A stretch of DNA of 64,000 nt from UBA7957 sp965224675 (GTDB taxonomy: Bacteria; Pseudomonadota; Gammaproteobacteria; Granulosicoccales; Granulosicoccaceae): contig CBDDAA010000002.1 of NCBI GenBank assembly GCA_965224675.1, forward strand, positions 1,736,001 to 1,800,000, written 5' to 3'. A model generated the notes under the pieces. It saw only the letters and a list, made by a program, of their open reading frames with translations. It searched no databases and was not told the DNA's origin. Both the position numbers and the translations under genes were made by a program. Numbering within the stretch: the first letter of the stretch is position 1; the number at the start of each line of letters is the position of its first letter. Positions 1-8,312 of the stretch are shown here, piece by piece.

Positions 1-83
1 ATTCCAATAATGATGATGTGTTTATCTCAGAAAATTCTTTATCTGCAGCTGCAGAGAGTCTGAGGAAATCACGTGCTAAATGA
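1..83 (+). CDS. C-terminal tail of an unidentified gene cut by the window edge
   Basis: The frame beginning at base 3 stays open through 26 codons and ends in TGA at 81-83. Its last residues are hydrophilic and rich in Ser, Ala and Lys. The stop lies inside the GTPase gene that starts with GTG at 73, giving an 11-base overlap that suggests one transcript and coupled translation. The tail is too short to assign a family. A partner GTPase is one possibility from context, but that is a guess. Confidence 0.5.
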   Translation, partial: SNNDDVFISENSLSAAAESLRKSRAK

Positions 84-1746
84 GCTTTTACCTAATCTTC
101 AGGAGCGGGTAAAAAGCTGGGCCAGCCAGTTAAAAAAAGACCGCTGGATAAGTCCAGATGATTTGGAACAACTTATTTCAATTGACTCGCGTTCAGCATC
201 AAGCCTGTTCGATATCAAAGAACGGCCCCTGGTGGTTGGTTTTTTTGGTGGGACAGGTGTTGGCAAAAGTTCATTATTAAACCGACTGGCCGGAGAGAAG
301 ATCGCACGCACAGGCGTTGAACGCCCTACCTCACGGGAAGTCACTATTTTTCTGCACCAATCAATATCTATCAGTCAATTACCTGAAGCTTTACCAACCG
401 ATAAGGTCAAGGTTGTATTACATAAAAACGAAAAAAACCAGGACTTACTTTGGATCGATATGCCTGATTTTGACAGCGCAGAATCATCTAATCAGGCGTT
501 GGTATTAAAATGGCTGCCTTACATTGATGTACTTGTCTATGTGGTTAATCCTGAACGATACAAAGACGACAAAGGCTGGCAGATGTTGCGTGAATACGGT
601 CTTAGCCATGCATGGCTGTTTGTCATCAACCACTGGGACAGAGGTGACGACATCCAGTATGATGATTTTCATCGCTTACTAGCCCATGCAGAATTCACTA
701 ACCCTTTAATCTATCGAACTAATTGCAGCCCCGAACCTACTGAAAACATATCCGACGATTTCAATAAATTGCAATCAACCATACAAAATCTCGCCAACGA
801 AAATGTTATCAATCACTTGGAACAGAGGGGAATTCATCTGCAGATTCAGGCGCTAAGGAGCCGAACGAAAAACATCATCAGCAAGATCGGTTCAACAAAC
901 AGTATCAATGAATTAGCAGAAAAATGGCAAGAAATATGGGAAATATCAAGTCACGACATTATAATTTCGCAAAAATTTCGGATTGCCGAACTCTCAGAGA
1001 AATTTGCAAACAGTGATACCCGATGGTTCAGAAATGCGATTAAAACCATCAGGGGCAAGGACGATGAGATAAAGCAATTACCTATAACCCGCTCTCCTAC
1101 CAACCCAGAAGAACTATGGGACAAACAGATTCAAACTATAACTACGGACAGTCTTGAACAATTAATTCAGAATGCGAAATTAAAGCGTATCACTACAGCA
1201 CCACTAAAAAAAATATTAGAGCCTTTACGTGAAGAGCATAAGATCATCTATGCTCTTAACCTCCAGCAAAGCCTACACCATTCATTAGCCGTTCCTGGCT
1301 CTTATTGGCATAGGCTGCTTCATCGCCTAGTTAGGTTAGCAACAACAGTCTTGCCCATTGCCGCGATGTTTTGGGTAGCATATAAGGTTATCGTCGGTTT
1401 TTATCAGGGATCAGTAAATACACATGAATATCTTGGTTTTAACTTCGCCATTCATAGCGCACTATTAATTGGCCTCGCTTGGCTGATTCCCTATTTTCTT
1501 TTGCAAAAGTCTAAACCATCACTAAAAGAAGCGGCCATTACGGGCATGCAAAAAGCAAGCAAGCTGACTTTATCAGAATTTGACAGCCGCGTTTTGGAAT
1601 CACTTGAAATGCTGAAGAAAAAACAACGCTCCGCCATAGCCAGCAGTGAAGATCTATTTTCAGATAGTGCTTTACCTGATCGCTACTCGAAGTCCAGTAA
1701 GAAAAAAATTCTCTCGCGTATGCTTATTCAGATGGATAAGGACTGA
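73..1746 (+). CDS. Membrane-anchored Era/dynamin-like GTPase, function unknown
   Basis: 557 aa. A P-loop GTPase domain fills roughly residues 50-200. G1 is GGTGVGKSS at about 59-67, the G3 region is DMPDFD at about 129-134, and the G4 position reads NHWD at about 186-189 instead of the usual NKxD. A helical middle section follows. Two hydrophobic segments lie near residues 423-443 and 457-476 with a charged cytoplasmic tail, so the protein is probably a helical hairpin in the inner membrane. That layout resembles bacterial dynamin-like or membrane-remodelling GTPases more than translation GTPases. The GTG start overlaps the preceding gene. GTP binding is well supported by motif; the cellular role is not known. 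Confidence 0.85.
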   Translation: MLNELLPNLQERVKSWASQLKKDRWISPDDLEQLISIDSRSASSLFDIKERPLVVGFFGGTGVGKSSLLNRLAGEKIARTGVERPTSREVTIFLHQSISISQLPEALPTDKVKVVLHKNEKNQDLLWIDMPDFDSAESSNQALVLKWLPYIDVLVYVVNPERYKDDKGWQMLREYGLSHAWLFVINHWDRGDDIQYDDFHRLLAHAEFTNPLIYRTNCSPEPTENISDDFNKLQSTIQNLANENVINHLEQRGIHLQIQALRSRTKNIISKIGSTNSINELAEKWQEIWEISSHDIIISQKFRIAELSEKFANSDTRWFRNAIKTIRGKDDEIKQLPITRSPTNPEELWDKQIQTITTDSLEQLIQNAKLKRITTAPLKKILEPLREEHKIIYALNLQQSLHHSLAVPGSYWHRLLHRLVRLATTVLPIAAMFWVAYKVIVGFYQGSVNTHEYLGFNFAIHSALLIGLAWLIPYFLLQKSKPSLKEAAITGMQKASKLTLSEFDSRVLESLEMLKKKQRSAIASSEDLFSDSALPDRYSKSSKKKILSRMLIQMDKD

Positions 1747-1780
1747 ATAATATATGACAGCGTGGCCCTCTTCGCCTTTT

Positions 1781-2482
1781 TCACAAGGCCCTGGCAAATA
1801 CCCATATATCAACCTCCTGTACACCAGCGAGTTTTAACTTTTTTGCAACTGCCTCAGCTGTACTACCTGTTGTCATCACATCATCAATCAGGGTGACATG
1901 ACTGAATTTACTTGTCGATTCAATTGAAAAGGCACCTCGCAGATTTAATTTGCGGGCAGATTTACTCAAAGCTGATTGGGGAGTGGTCTCCCTTATCCGT
2001 TTAATTTCCCGGTAGGCTACTGGAATCCTGAGCTTACTACCGCAATATTTGGCAATGAGCGCCGATTGATTAAACCCTCTCTCCCTATACCTGCCTGAAT
2101 GCATGGGTACAGGTATAAGAACTTCTGGTTGTCTAATGTTTCCACGTGTTGCCACATGCGTCGCGATCAACTCTCCCATTAATCTGGCATATTTTTGCTC
2201 ACCACCAAACTTCAACGACTGTACAAAATAGTCAATCGGGTAGGCGTAGATATAAGGTGAAAGAGCGCTATTATATGATTTACCATAACGAAGACAATGA
2301 CCACAAATAGTGGATTTACTACTTAATTTGCCTGCAACAGGCAAAGCACATTGCTCGCATGCAAATTTATTGTCAGGTAAATCACCCAGGCAATTTCGAC
2401 ATAAGTCCATACCTGCATATCCCGGACTATCGCATAAACAACAAGATCCGGGAAACATGAATTTTTTTAACCGCTCAAGCAT
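1781..2482 (-). CDS. comF: ComF/GntX-family phosphoribosyltransferase-like protein
   Basis: 233 aa from the chosen start. The N-terminal part has four CxxC-type knuckles (the CCLC, CRNC, CEQC and CGHC pairs), expected to bind zinc. The C-terminal part is a type I phosphoribosyltransferase fold with the PRPP loop LIDDVMTTGST. The family is linked to DNA uptake (ComF) and, in enterics, to use of external DNA as nutrient (GntX); the biochemical reaction is not settled. An in-frame extension reaches base 2566, but ATG at 2482 is preferred because GGAG sits 7 bases upstream (2490-2493) and the product then matches family length. It converges with the GTPase gene. Confidence 0.9.
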   Translation of the reverse strand: MLERLKKFMFPGSCCLCDSPGYAGMDLCRNCLGDLPDNKFACEQCALPVAGKLSSKSTICGHCLRYGKSYNSALSPYIYAYPIDYFVQSLKFGGEQKYARLMGELIATHVATRGNIRQPEVLIPVPMHSGRYRERGFNQSALIAKYCGSKLRIPVAYREIKRIRETTPQSALSKSARKLNLRGAFSIESTSKFSHVTLIDDVMTTGSTAEAVAKKLKLAGVQEVDIWVFARAL

Positions 2483-2670
2483 CCCTGCACTCCAATAATT
2501 CATTTTGAATAAGCGACTATTTGCAGGTAGTTGAGAAAATTTAACTGAAAATAGTCTTACTATCATCTATATAGCTGTGTGTACTTGCAGTTTACTTCTT
2601 TAATTCTTTGTAATGCAATTAATAGCTAACGCTGGCATAGCTGGTGCTTATTTGGCATCAAGATAATTTT

Positions 2671-2817
2671 TTAAACAGACAAACCCAGAGACTGCCGTGC
2701 TGCAGAATTAATCAGCAGCGGGAACACCAATTGGTCAATTTCTTTGTTCATTTTTGTTACGTATAGGTTAAGAACTCGACTTAAACGAACAACATATAGG
2801 CCCTCTTCGCGTTCCAT
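2671..2817 (-). CDS. Possible small ORF (48 aa), unrecognised
   Basis: The 403-base gap between comF and the OmpA-like gene (2483-2885) contains one open frame on the minus strand. It runs from ATG at 2817 to TAA at 2671, or from an in-frame TTG at 2838 preceded by AAAGAG. The predicted peptide has a protein-like mix of residues, a charged start (MEREEG) and an amphipathic C-terminal half. I do not recognise a family. Chance open frames of this length are common in this genome, so it is only a candidate. The rest of the gap shows no RNA gene or clear terminator. Confidence 0.25.
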   Translation of the reverse strand: MEREEGLYVVRLSRVLNLYVTKMNKEIDQLVFPLLINSAARQSLGLSV

Positions 2818-2885
2818 CACTACGATGAGCAAAGTCAATCGGACTCTTTAAGTTCTACGAATGAAAACAAATATCGGAGTAATAT

Positions 2886-3578
2886 ATGCAAAACCGTCTT
2901 CTCACAGTTGCTTTATCCGCAGCTTTCGCCAGCGGATGTGGTGGATCAATAACTAAAGATAGAGCGGCAGTCTTGGGCGACGTAAAGTCCAACGGTGGCC
3001 ATCTGGCTAATGCTGCAGGAAATATTATAAAATCAGGGAGCGGCGGCTGCATCCGCAGCGGGCAGTGGAAAGAGGCGGATTTGATCAATATATGTGAAGG
3101 TATTGAGGAAAAAACTGCTGCAACCACACCCGCAGTAGAAAAGAAGCCTGAACCTGTTGTTGAAGCTACATCCGAACCAGAAACAGTTGTCGCAGAACCC
3201 GACAGTGAACCTGTAATTGAAACCGTGGTGCTAAATAGCAGAGCATTATTTGGCACTAATGCGTTTGAGCTTTCAGACAAAGGCAATCAGGCTATGCGCA
3301 ATCTGGTATCCAAACTCGGTGAATACACTGAGATTGAGAAGATTGAGATCGTAGGCTATACCGATAGCACCGGAACAGAGCAATATAATCAAGTATTATC
3401 AGAAAAACGCGCAAGCACAATAAAAGGGTTTTTAATCGCACCTTACGGCGATGCAGATATACAATCCATCGGTATGGGCGAAACAGAACCCACAGCCAAT
3501 AACAAAACGGCGGAAGGTCGCCAACAAAACCGTCGAGTCGAAATACGCGTAACAGCCAAATTAATGAAATCTGCATAG
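2886..3578 (+). CDS. OmpA-domain outer-membrane lipoprotein
   Basis: 230 aa. A short N-terminal signal ends in ASGC at about residue 18, a slightly atypical lipobox, so lipid anchoring is likely but not certain. A Pro/Glu/Val-rich linker covers about residues 75-110. The C-terminal OmpA peptidoglycan-binding domain (about 115-225) carries the YTDSTG segment and the NRRVEI segment, whose Asp and Arg contact diaminopimelate in this family. It should tie the outer membrane to the cell wall. GGAG lies 8 bases before the ATG. No beta-barrel domain is present, so it resembles Pal/YiaD-type proteins rather than OmpA itself. Confidence 0.85.
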   Translation: MQNRLLTVALSAAFASGCGGSITKDRAAVLGDVKSNGGHLANAAGNIIKSGSGGCIRSGQWKEADLINICEGIEEKTAATTPAVEKKPEPVVEATSEPETVVAEPDSEPVIETVVLNSRALFGTNAFELSDKGNQAMRNLVSKLGEYTEIEKIEIVGYTDSTGTEQYNQVLSEKRASTIKGFLIAPYGDADIQSIGMGETEPTANNKTAEGRQQNRRVEIRVTAKLMKSA

Positions 3579-3625
3579 TAATTACAAATTTTTTGTGCGC
3601 ATAATCCAGATTTAGTTAATAAAAA

Positions 3626-3691
3626 AATAGCAAGCGGAAACTCACAAATTTCTGCTTAATCTTACAGCAACTGATTTCGCCGCTTGCTATT
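3626..3691. terminator. 12-bp perfect inverted repeat between convergent genes
   Basis: Bases 3626-3637 and 3680-3691 are perfect inverse complements (AATAGCAAGCGG and partner), separated by 42 bases. Three further A:T pairs can form after a 2-base bulge. The repeat lies between the stops of the OmpA-like gene and radC and is preceded by seven A residues, so minus-strand RNA would have a hairpin followed by a U-rich run. A bidirectional terminator is the simplest reading. The long loop is unusual for an intrinsic terminator. Confidence 0.5.
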
Positions 3692-3770
3692 ATAGAATCA
3701 TTTCAAAAGATGAAAAATCACGGGTAAACTGGGACGTCCGTTATTAATTTAGCCGCTCTGTTGCATTTGA

Positions 3771-4448
3771 TTAAACAATAAGTCCATGTTCTGCAAAAGA
3801 CATTGGCCTCCCTTCACCTATAACCAAATGATCCAATACCCGAACATCAATCAAAGCCAATGCCTTCTTTAACCTTTCTGTAAGGCGGATATCTGCATCA
3901 CTTGGTTCAGCAACTCCTGAAGGATGATTATGCGCTAAAATAACTGCTGCAGCATTTGCTGCAAGACATGCTTTTACCACCTCTCGAGGATAAACGCTGG
4001 CACTTGATAATGTTCCTCGAAACATTTCACGATACTCAATTACTCTGTGCTTATTGTCCAAAAAAAGACAAACAAACAATTCATGGTCTAAATCACATAG
4101 TTTCATGGATAAGAATTTGCGCACAGAATCCGGTGATGTTAGAACATTCTGCCGAGTACTCCTTGCGAACAAAAATCGTCTACTCATTTCCAATGACGCT
4201 TGCAATGTCACATATTTAGCAACACCTAAACCATTTGCTTTACAAAAAGCCTCCTTATCTGCGGCCAATACAGCCGTCAAGCTTCCAAACTCAAGTAAGA
4301 TATCTCTTGCAAGATCAAGTGCCGATTTCCCCCGAACGCCGGTACGTAAAAAAATCGCCAGCAATTCTGCATCGCTTAATGTTGCTTCACCATTTTTTAA
4401 AAGTTTCTCTCTGGGCCGCTCCTCTGTCGGCCAATCCTTTATTGCCAT
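3771..4448 (-). CDS. radC: RadC/JAMM-domain protein
   Basis: 225 aa, close to E. coli RadC (about 222). The N-terminal half (to about residue 95) is a helix-hairpin-helix-like region. The C-terminal half is the MPN/JAB domain with the metal motif HNHPSG followed by an Asp about ten residues on (near 173-186), so metal ligands are intact. The molecular role is unresolved; the original DNA-repair link in E. coli was due to another gene. The reading frame extends upstream to 4484, but the conserved family start MAIKDWP is at 4448. Divergent from coaBC, with a CRP-like site between them. Confidence 0.93.
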   Translation of the reverse strand: MAIKDWPTEERPREKLLKNGEATLSDAELLAIFLRTGVRGKSALDLARDILLEFGSLTAVLAADKEAFCKANGLGVAKYVTLQASLEMSRRFLFARSTRQNVLTSPDSVRKFLSMKLCDLDHELFVCLFLDNKHRVIEYREMFRGTLSSASVYPREVVKACLAANAAAVILAHNHPSGVAEPSDADIRLTERLKKALALIDVRVLDHLVIGEGRPMSFAEHGLIV

Positions 4449-4527
4449 ATAATTTATTCTTCCGTGATAAAAATAGTCCGTCACTCTAATGCATCAGGAA
4501 CTATTTAGTCCGGGTACTGAGTATTTA

Positions 4528-4543
4528 TGTGATGTGGGTCACA
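4528..4543. promoter_or_regulatory. CRP/Vfr-like operator between radC and coaBC
   Basis: The sequence reads TGTGA, six bases, TCACA. Both half-sites match the CRP consensus exactly with the correct spacing. It lies 80 bases before radC and 77 bases before coaBC, in a shared divergent promoter region. An FNR/Anr site would need TTGAT half-sites, so a CRP-family regulator fits better. Which gene it controls cannot be told from sequence. Confidence 0.55.
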
Positions 4544-4619
4544 AATTGCCTAGAAAATATTTGCAATACAAATTAGTAAAACAATTATTTCTTGAGTAAA
4601 TTTTTGATAAAATTTTAAT

Positions 4620-5834
4620 ATGACTTCACTTTCAAACAAGAAGATTATTCTGGGCGTTTGTGCTGGTATTGCCGCCTATAAAAGTGCCGATCTGGTGAGA
4701 CGACTTACTGAGGTAGGCGCTGAAGTCCAAGTCGTACTGACAAAAAATACTGCTGAATTTGTTTCACCACTTACTTTTCAGGCACTGAGTGGTAAAGCCG
4801 TGCGCGATACATTATTTGACAAATCCGCTGAGGCAGCGATGGGTCATATTGAACTGGCTCGTTGGGCAGATATGATTTTGATTGCGCCCGCAACTGCAAA
4901 TTTTATTGCCTGTCTAGCGAATGGTTTCGCAAACAACTTATTAACAACACTTTGTTTAGCAACACGCTCCACCATTACAATTGCACCGGCAATGAACACG
5001 GTAATGTGGGAAAATAATGCCACACAGGCTAACATCAGGTTATTAAAACAGCGTGGCATTCATATTGTCGGTCCCGATATTGGTGAGCAAGCCTGTGGTG
5101 AAAATGGGCCAGGACGAATGCTGGAACCCACTGTTATCCGGTCCAATCTAATAGACTATTTCTCTACAGTCGTGCAATGTTTATCAGGTAAGCAGGTATT
5201 ACTAACAACTGGGCCCACACTTGAGTCTATTGACCCAGTACGTTACATCAGCAACCACAGTTCAGGAAAAATGGGCTTTGCGGTTGCTGAGGCAGCACAT
5301 GCGGCGGGTGCAAAAGTGACCGTGATTGCCGGACCCACTCTAATCAACCCATCACCAGACATAGAAGTCATACAAGTTAAAACTGCACAGCAAATGTTGA
5401 GCTTTGCCCTGCTCCACGCTCAGGAATCAGATGTATTTATTAGTGTTGCAGCAGTTGCCGATTATCGGGTTAAACAAGTAAATCAGCAAAAAATAAAAAA
5501 ATCGGAAAAAGAAATTACACTGACTCTGACAAAAAATCCGGATATTCTAGCTCAAATTGCCGCTTTAAAAACCGCGCGCCCATTTTGTGTAGGTTTTGCA
5601 GCAGAAACTAACAACCTAAAAACCTATGCGATAGATAAATTAAAAAGCAAGAATCTTGATATGATTGCTGCCAATCTGGTCAGTAATGATACCCATAACG
5701 TGTTTAATAGTGACGACAATACATTGGAGATTTTTTTACGTGATTCACGTCAAATAAGTCTTGCACATGCTCCTAAATCTGTAATTGCGAGGCAGCTGGT
5801 TAAGCTGATCGCAGAGCAACTAACAAAGTCCTGA
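4620..5834 (+). CDS. coaBC: Bifunctional phosphopantothenoylcysteine decarboxylase/synthase
   Basis: 404 aa, typical length. The CoaC half (about 1-185) binds FMN and decarboxylates phosphopantothenoylcysteine. It has the catalytic His in GHIELARW, the PAMN motif and the active-site Cys in ACGENGPGRM. The CoaB half (about 190-404) joins cysteine to 4'-phosphopantothenate using CTP; it starts with the LLTTGPTLE segment and contains KNPDIL with the conserved lysine. Two steps of coenzyme A synthesis are thus on one chain. It is followed by dut after 64 bases, a pairing conserved in proteobacteria. Confidence 0.97.
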   Translation: MTSLSNKKIILGVCAGIAAYKSADLVRRLTEVGAEVQVVLTKNTAEFVSPLTFQALSGKAVRDTLFDKSAEAAMGHIELARWADMILIAPATANFIACLANGFANNLLTTLCLATRSTITIAPAMNTVMWENNATQANIRLLKQRGIHIVGPDIGEQACGENGPGRMLEPTVIRSNLIDYFSTVVQCLSGKQVLLTTGPTLESIDPVRYISNHSSGKMGFAVAEAAHAAGAKVTVIAGPTLINPSPDIEVIQVKTAQQMLSFALLHAQESDVFISVAAVADYRVKQVNQQKIKKSEKEITLTLTKNPDILAQIAALKTARPFCVGFAAETNNLKTYAIDKLKSKNLDMIAANLVSNDTHNVFNSDDNTLEIFLRDSRQISLAHAPKSVIARQLVKLIAEQLTKS

Positions 5835-5898
5835 GTCCGCTGCTAAAATATTTCAAATGCACTCCTTAGTAACAGATTCATGCTGAGACCCTGGCACA

Positions 5899-6354
5899 AT
5901 GACAAGTATTGATATTAAAATCCTGGACCAACGGATTGGACAAGACATACCTTTACCGAACTATGCAACCCAAGGCTCCGCCGGTCTTGATTTAAGAGCT
6001 TGCCTGAATAAAACCCTGGATCTTGAAGCGGGTCAAACTGAATTGATACCAACGGGATTAGCTATTCATATTAGCAACCCTGGTTTAGCTGCTATGATAC
6101 TACCGCGTTCGGGGTTAGGTCATAAACATGGAATTGTACTCGGCAACCTTGTCGGATTAATTGATTCAGATTATCAGGGACAGCTATTTGTTTCCTGCTG
6201 GAATCGTGGTCAACATAGTTTTCAGATTGAGGTAGGGGATCGCATCGCACAATTAATTTTAGTTCCAGTAATTCAGGCTGAATTCAATATAGTCGATGAA
6301 TTCGATCTGAGTCATAGGGGGGTCAGTGGGTTTGGGTCTTCAGGTCGTCGTTAG
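5899..6354 (+). CDS. dut: dUTP diphosphatase (dUTPase)
   Basis: 151 aa, the size of E. coli Dut. It hydrolyses dUTP to dUMP and diphosphate, keeping uracil out of DNA and feeding dTMP synthesis. The five trimeric dUTPase motifs are in order: AGLDLRA (motif 1), PRSGLGHKHG (2), GLIDSDYQG (3), GDRIAQL (4) and the C-terminal RGVSGFGSSG (5) that closes over the neighbouring active site. In Pseudomonas algC follows dut; here argB follows directly. Confidence 0.97.
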   Translation: MTSIDIKILDQRIGQDIPLPNYATQGSAGLDLRACLNKTLDLEAGQTELIPTGLAIHISNPGLAAMILPRSGLGHKHGIVLGNLVGLIDSDYQGQLFVSCWNRGQHSFQIEVGDRIAQLILVPVIQAEFNIVDEFDLSHRGVSGFGSSGRR

Positions 6355-6425
6355 GGTAGTGTTTCTTCTACCTTATTAAAATCTTACACAGTCAGTATGT
6401 AACAACCTAAAATGGGTCTACTCTA

Positions 6426-7307
6426 ATCAAAACAACGACAGCACAAAAAACCGCCCAGGTACTTAACGAAGCACTACCTTATATACAGCGTTTTACAGGC
6501 TCTACCATCGTCGTCAAATACGGTGGTAATGCGATGACTGAAGAGCGGCTAAAAAAGAGTTTTGCGCAAAATATTGTACTCATGAAGCAGCTGGGCATGA
6601 ATCCAATAGTCGTACACGGAGGTGGCCCACAAATAGGTAAATTGCTCAATCAGTTGGGTAAGGAAAGCCATTTTATCGAAGGCATGCGGGTAACTGATGC
6701 CGAAACAATGGATGTAGTTGAAATGGTTTTGGGTGCACAAGTAAACAAAAACATCGTTAATCTACTTAACAGGGCCGGCGGTAATGCGGTTGGCTTAACG
6801 GGCAAAGATGCGTCTTTGATACTGGCTCGACCACTTGACGGCAACCACGAATGTAAACTGGGTTATGTGGGTGAGGTTGAATCCATCAACCCATCAATAA
6901 TACATACACTGGATAAGAGTGGCTTTATCCCTGTTATTGCACCCATCGGAGTAGACAAATCAGGTAGGGGATACAATATTAATGCAGATTTGGTAGCCGC
7001 ATCTATTGCAGCAGTTTTAAAGGCTGAAAAACTGTTATTACTGACCAATACACAAGGGATTATGGATAAGGATCAGCAACTTCTAACCGGGCTGGCACCA
7101 TCTGATCTTAATCAATTGATCGAGCAGAAGATAATTTACGGTGGAATGCTGCCAAAAGTACGCTGTGCAATGGAGGCAATCAACAATGGCGTGGATTCAG
7201 TTCAAATTATTGACGGGCGTGTTGAAAATGCAGTGTTATTAGAGCTTTTTACTGATGAAGGTGTTGGCACCTTAATACGTTCCAGGACTAGTACTCCGTC
7301 AACGTAG
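6426..7307 (+). CDS. argB: Acetylglutamate kinase (start codon unclear)
   Basis: Phosphorylates N-acetylglutamate in arginine synthesis. The amino-acid kinase fold is clear: VVKYGGNAM near the N-terminus, VVHGGGPQIG, GMRVTDAETMDVVEMVLG and the nucleotide-binding region further on. The first ATG in frame (6534) would remove the KYGG phosphate-binding segment, so coding must begin upstream. Homology-like sequence (TAQVLNEALPYIQRF) continues back to about 6426, and an in-frame TAA lies at 6408-6410. No ATG, GTG or TTG occurs between. I place the start at ATC 6426 only provisionally; ACG at 6435 or a sequence error near 6412-6426 are alternatives. The rest is intact. Confidence 0.9.
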   Translation: MKTTTAQKTAQVLNEALPYIQRFTGSTIVVKYGGNAMTEERLKKSFAQNIVLMKQLGMNPIVVHGGGPQIGKLLNQLGKESHFIEGMRVTDAETMDVVEMVLGAQVNKNIVNLLNRAGGNAVGLTGKDASLILARPLDGNHECKLGYVGEVESINPSIIHTLDKSGFIPVIAPIGVDKSGRGYNINADLVAASIAAVLKAEKLLLLTNTQGIMDKDQQLLTGLAPSDLNQLIEQKIIYGGMLPKVRCAMEAINNGVDSVQIIDGRVENAVLLELFTDEGVGTLIRSRTSTPST

Positions 7308-7377
7308 GATTGGTGGGTAAAGAGTTCGGTCCAGTCGATAAGCGCGTAATAAACAAGCTCGATGACTGTTGACGCCA

Positions 7378-8028
7378 CTAATTGGCGGATGATGCTCGAT
7401 TTTCTTTTAAGATACGATAACGAGCTAAATCTTCCTTAAACTTCACCAGCAGAGATTTTCTTTCTGCCGCTTTTGCATCAATTAAAGACCAGGCGTTTTC
7501 AATATTTCTAAGTATACTTTTTCGTTCACTATAGAGGCTTTCACGAGCCGAGCCTGTTGCCGTCTCTTGGGCGAGAATTCGAGAATCAACGGTACTTAAT
7601 CTCTCAGATAAAATTCGGACCCGATCATCCAAACGATCGATTAAGCCATCAATCATCCCAATGCGATCATCCCGAGTCCGCATCAGATCATCTTCGGTAG
7701 AAAATGTGGCCAATAAAGCCCTGTCCCTGATTTTCGCTCGTCGTAGCGCTTCTTTTCTCGCTCTTATCCGTATTCTTTCGTCCCTGCTGGGGATTTGTTG
7801 CAATGTGACACCCTGTTTATTCAATACGCTGTGACCATCGTCCTGACTCGACGATGGTGGTCGGTCCTGATAGATTACAGTACCGTCTTCACGATATTTA
7901 TAAACTGATTTACCTGCAAAAACTGATGTGCTCAAAGTAACAATTAGAAAGCACAGTAAAATAATCGATATTGGACTGATACGACTACCGCTGGATATAG
8001 TAATTGATAATTCTGAATTTTTCGTCAT
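7378..8028 (-). CDS. DUF4124 envelope protein with coiled coil
   Basis: 216 aa. One hydrophobic segment near residues 20-40 ends in SVFAGK and looks like a signal peptide or anchor with a long N-region. A DUF4124-type motif follows (VYKYREDGTVIYQDRPP, about 43-59), a small beta unit common in periplasmic proteins of gammaproteobacteria. The remaining 130 residues are highly charged and probably helical or coiled coil, rich in Arg, Glu and Leu. No catalytic motif is visible. Located between argB and pyrE, where a DUF4124 gene also occurs in related genomes; function unknown. Confidence 0.8.
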   Translation of the reverse strand: MTKNSELSITISSGSRISPISIILLCFLIVTLSTSVFAGKSVYKYREDGTVIYQDRPPSSSQDDGHSVLNKQGVTLQQIPSRDERIRIRARKEALRRAKIRDRALLATFSTEDDLMRTRDDRIGMIDGLIDRLDDRVRILSERLSTVDSRILAQETATGSARESLYSERKSILRNIENAWSLIDAKAAERKSLLVKFKEDLARYRILKENRASSAN

Positions 8029-8257
8029 GATTATTACTATTTACATCATCTGAGAAATCACATTGACTCTAAATTTCATTGGCTATTACAGAAAAAACCT
8101 TAAGATTTATTAGCTATCGGCAAATGTGTTACAAAGCTCAGAATTAATTTGTGATGCATATCAGATACTGATATTTTCACTTGCCATTGTAATTGTACTA
8201 AAGTAATTGTTTTAAGCTTTTTCAGCTTGTTTGAATATTGAAGTCAAAGTCTGGATA

Positions 8258-8275
8258 AAAGGTTGGCAAACCTTT
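8258..8275 (-). terminator. Likely intrinsic terminator after pyrE
   Basis: Read on the minus strand, a 7-bp stem (AAAGGTT/AACCTTT) with a 4-base loop lies 38 bases beyond the pyrE stop and is followed by TTTTATCC. The stem is AT-rich and short, so efficiency may be modest. The rest of the 284-base gap to the DUF4124 start holds a weak CRP-like half match at 8150-8165 (TGTGA, six bases, TCAGA) and nothing else clear. Confidence 0.5.
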
Positions 8276-8312
8276 ACGATTCATGTATATCCTTACAGGT
8301 ACTATTTCCGCA

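Noticed and set aside
1764..2810. 12-base repeat GGCCCTCTTCGC at 1764-1775 and 2799-2810 flanking comF
   Set aside because: Pairs of identical 12-mers are expected many times by chance in 64 kb; no longer homology or target-site duplication.
2855..3286. 143-codon minus-strand frame opposite the OmpA-domain gene
   Set aside because: Low-complexity Ser/Thr product that mirrors the Pro/Glu-rich linker on the other strand; no ribosome-binding site.
5745..5757. 13-base palindrome ACGTGA-T-TCACGT in coaBC
   Set aside because: Short, inside coding sequence and without parS flanks; probably chance.
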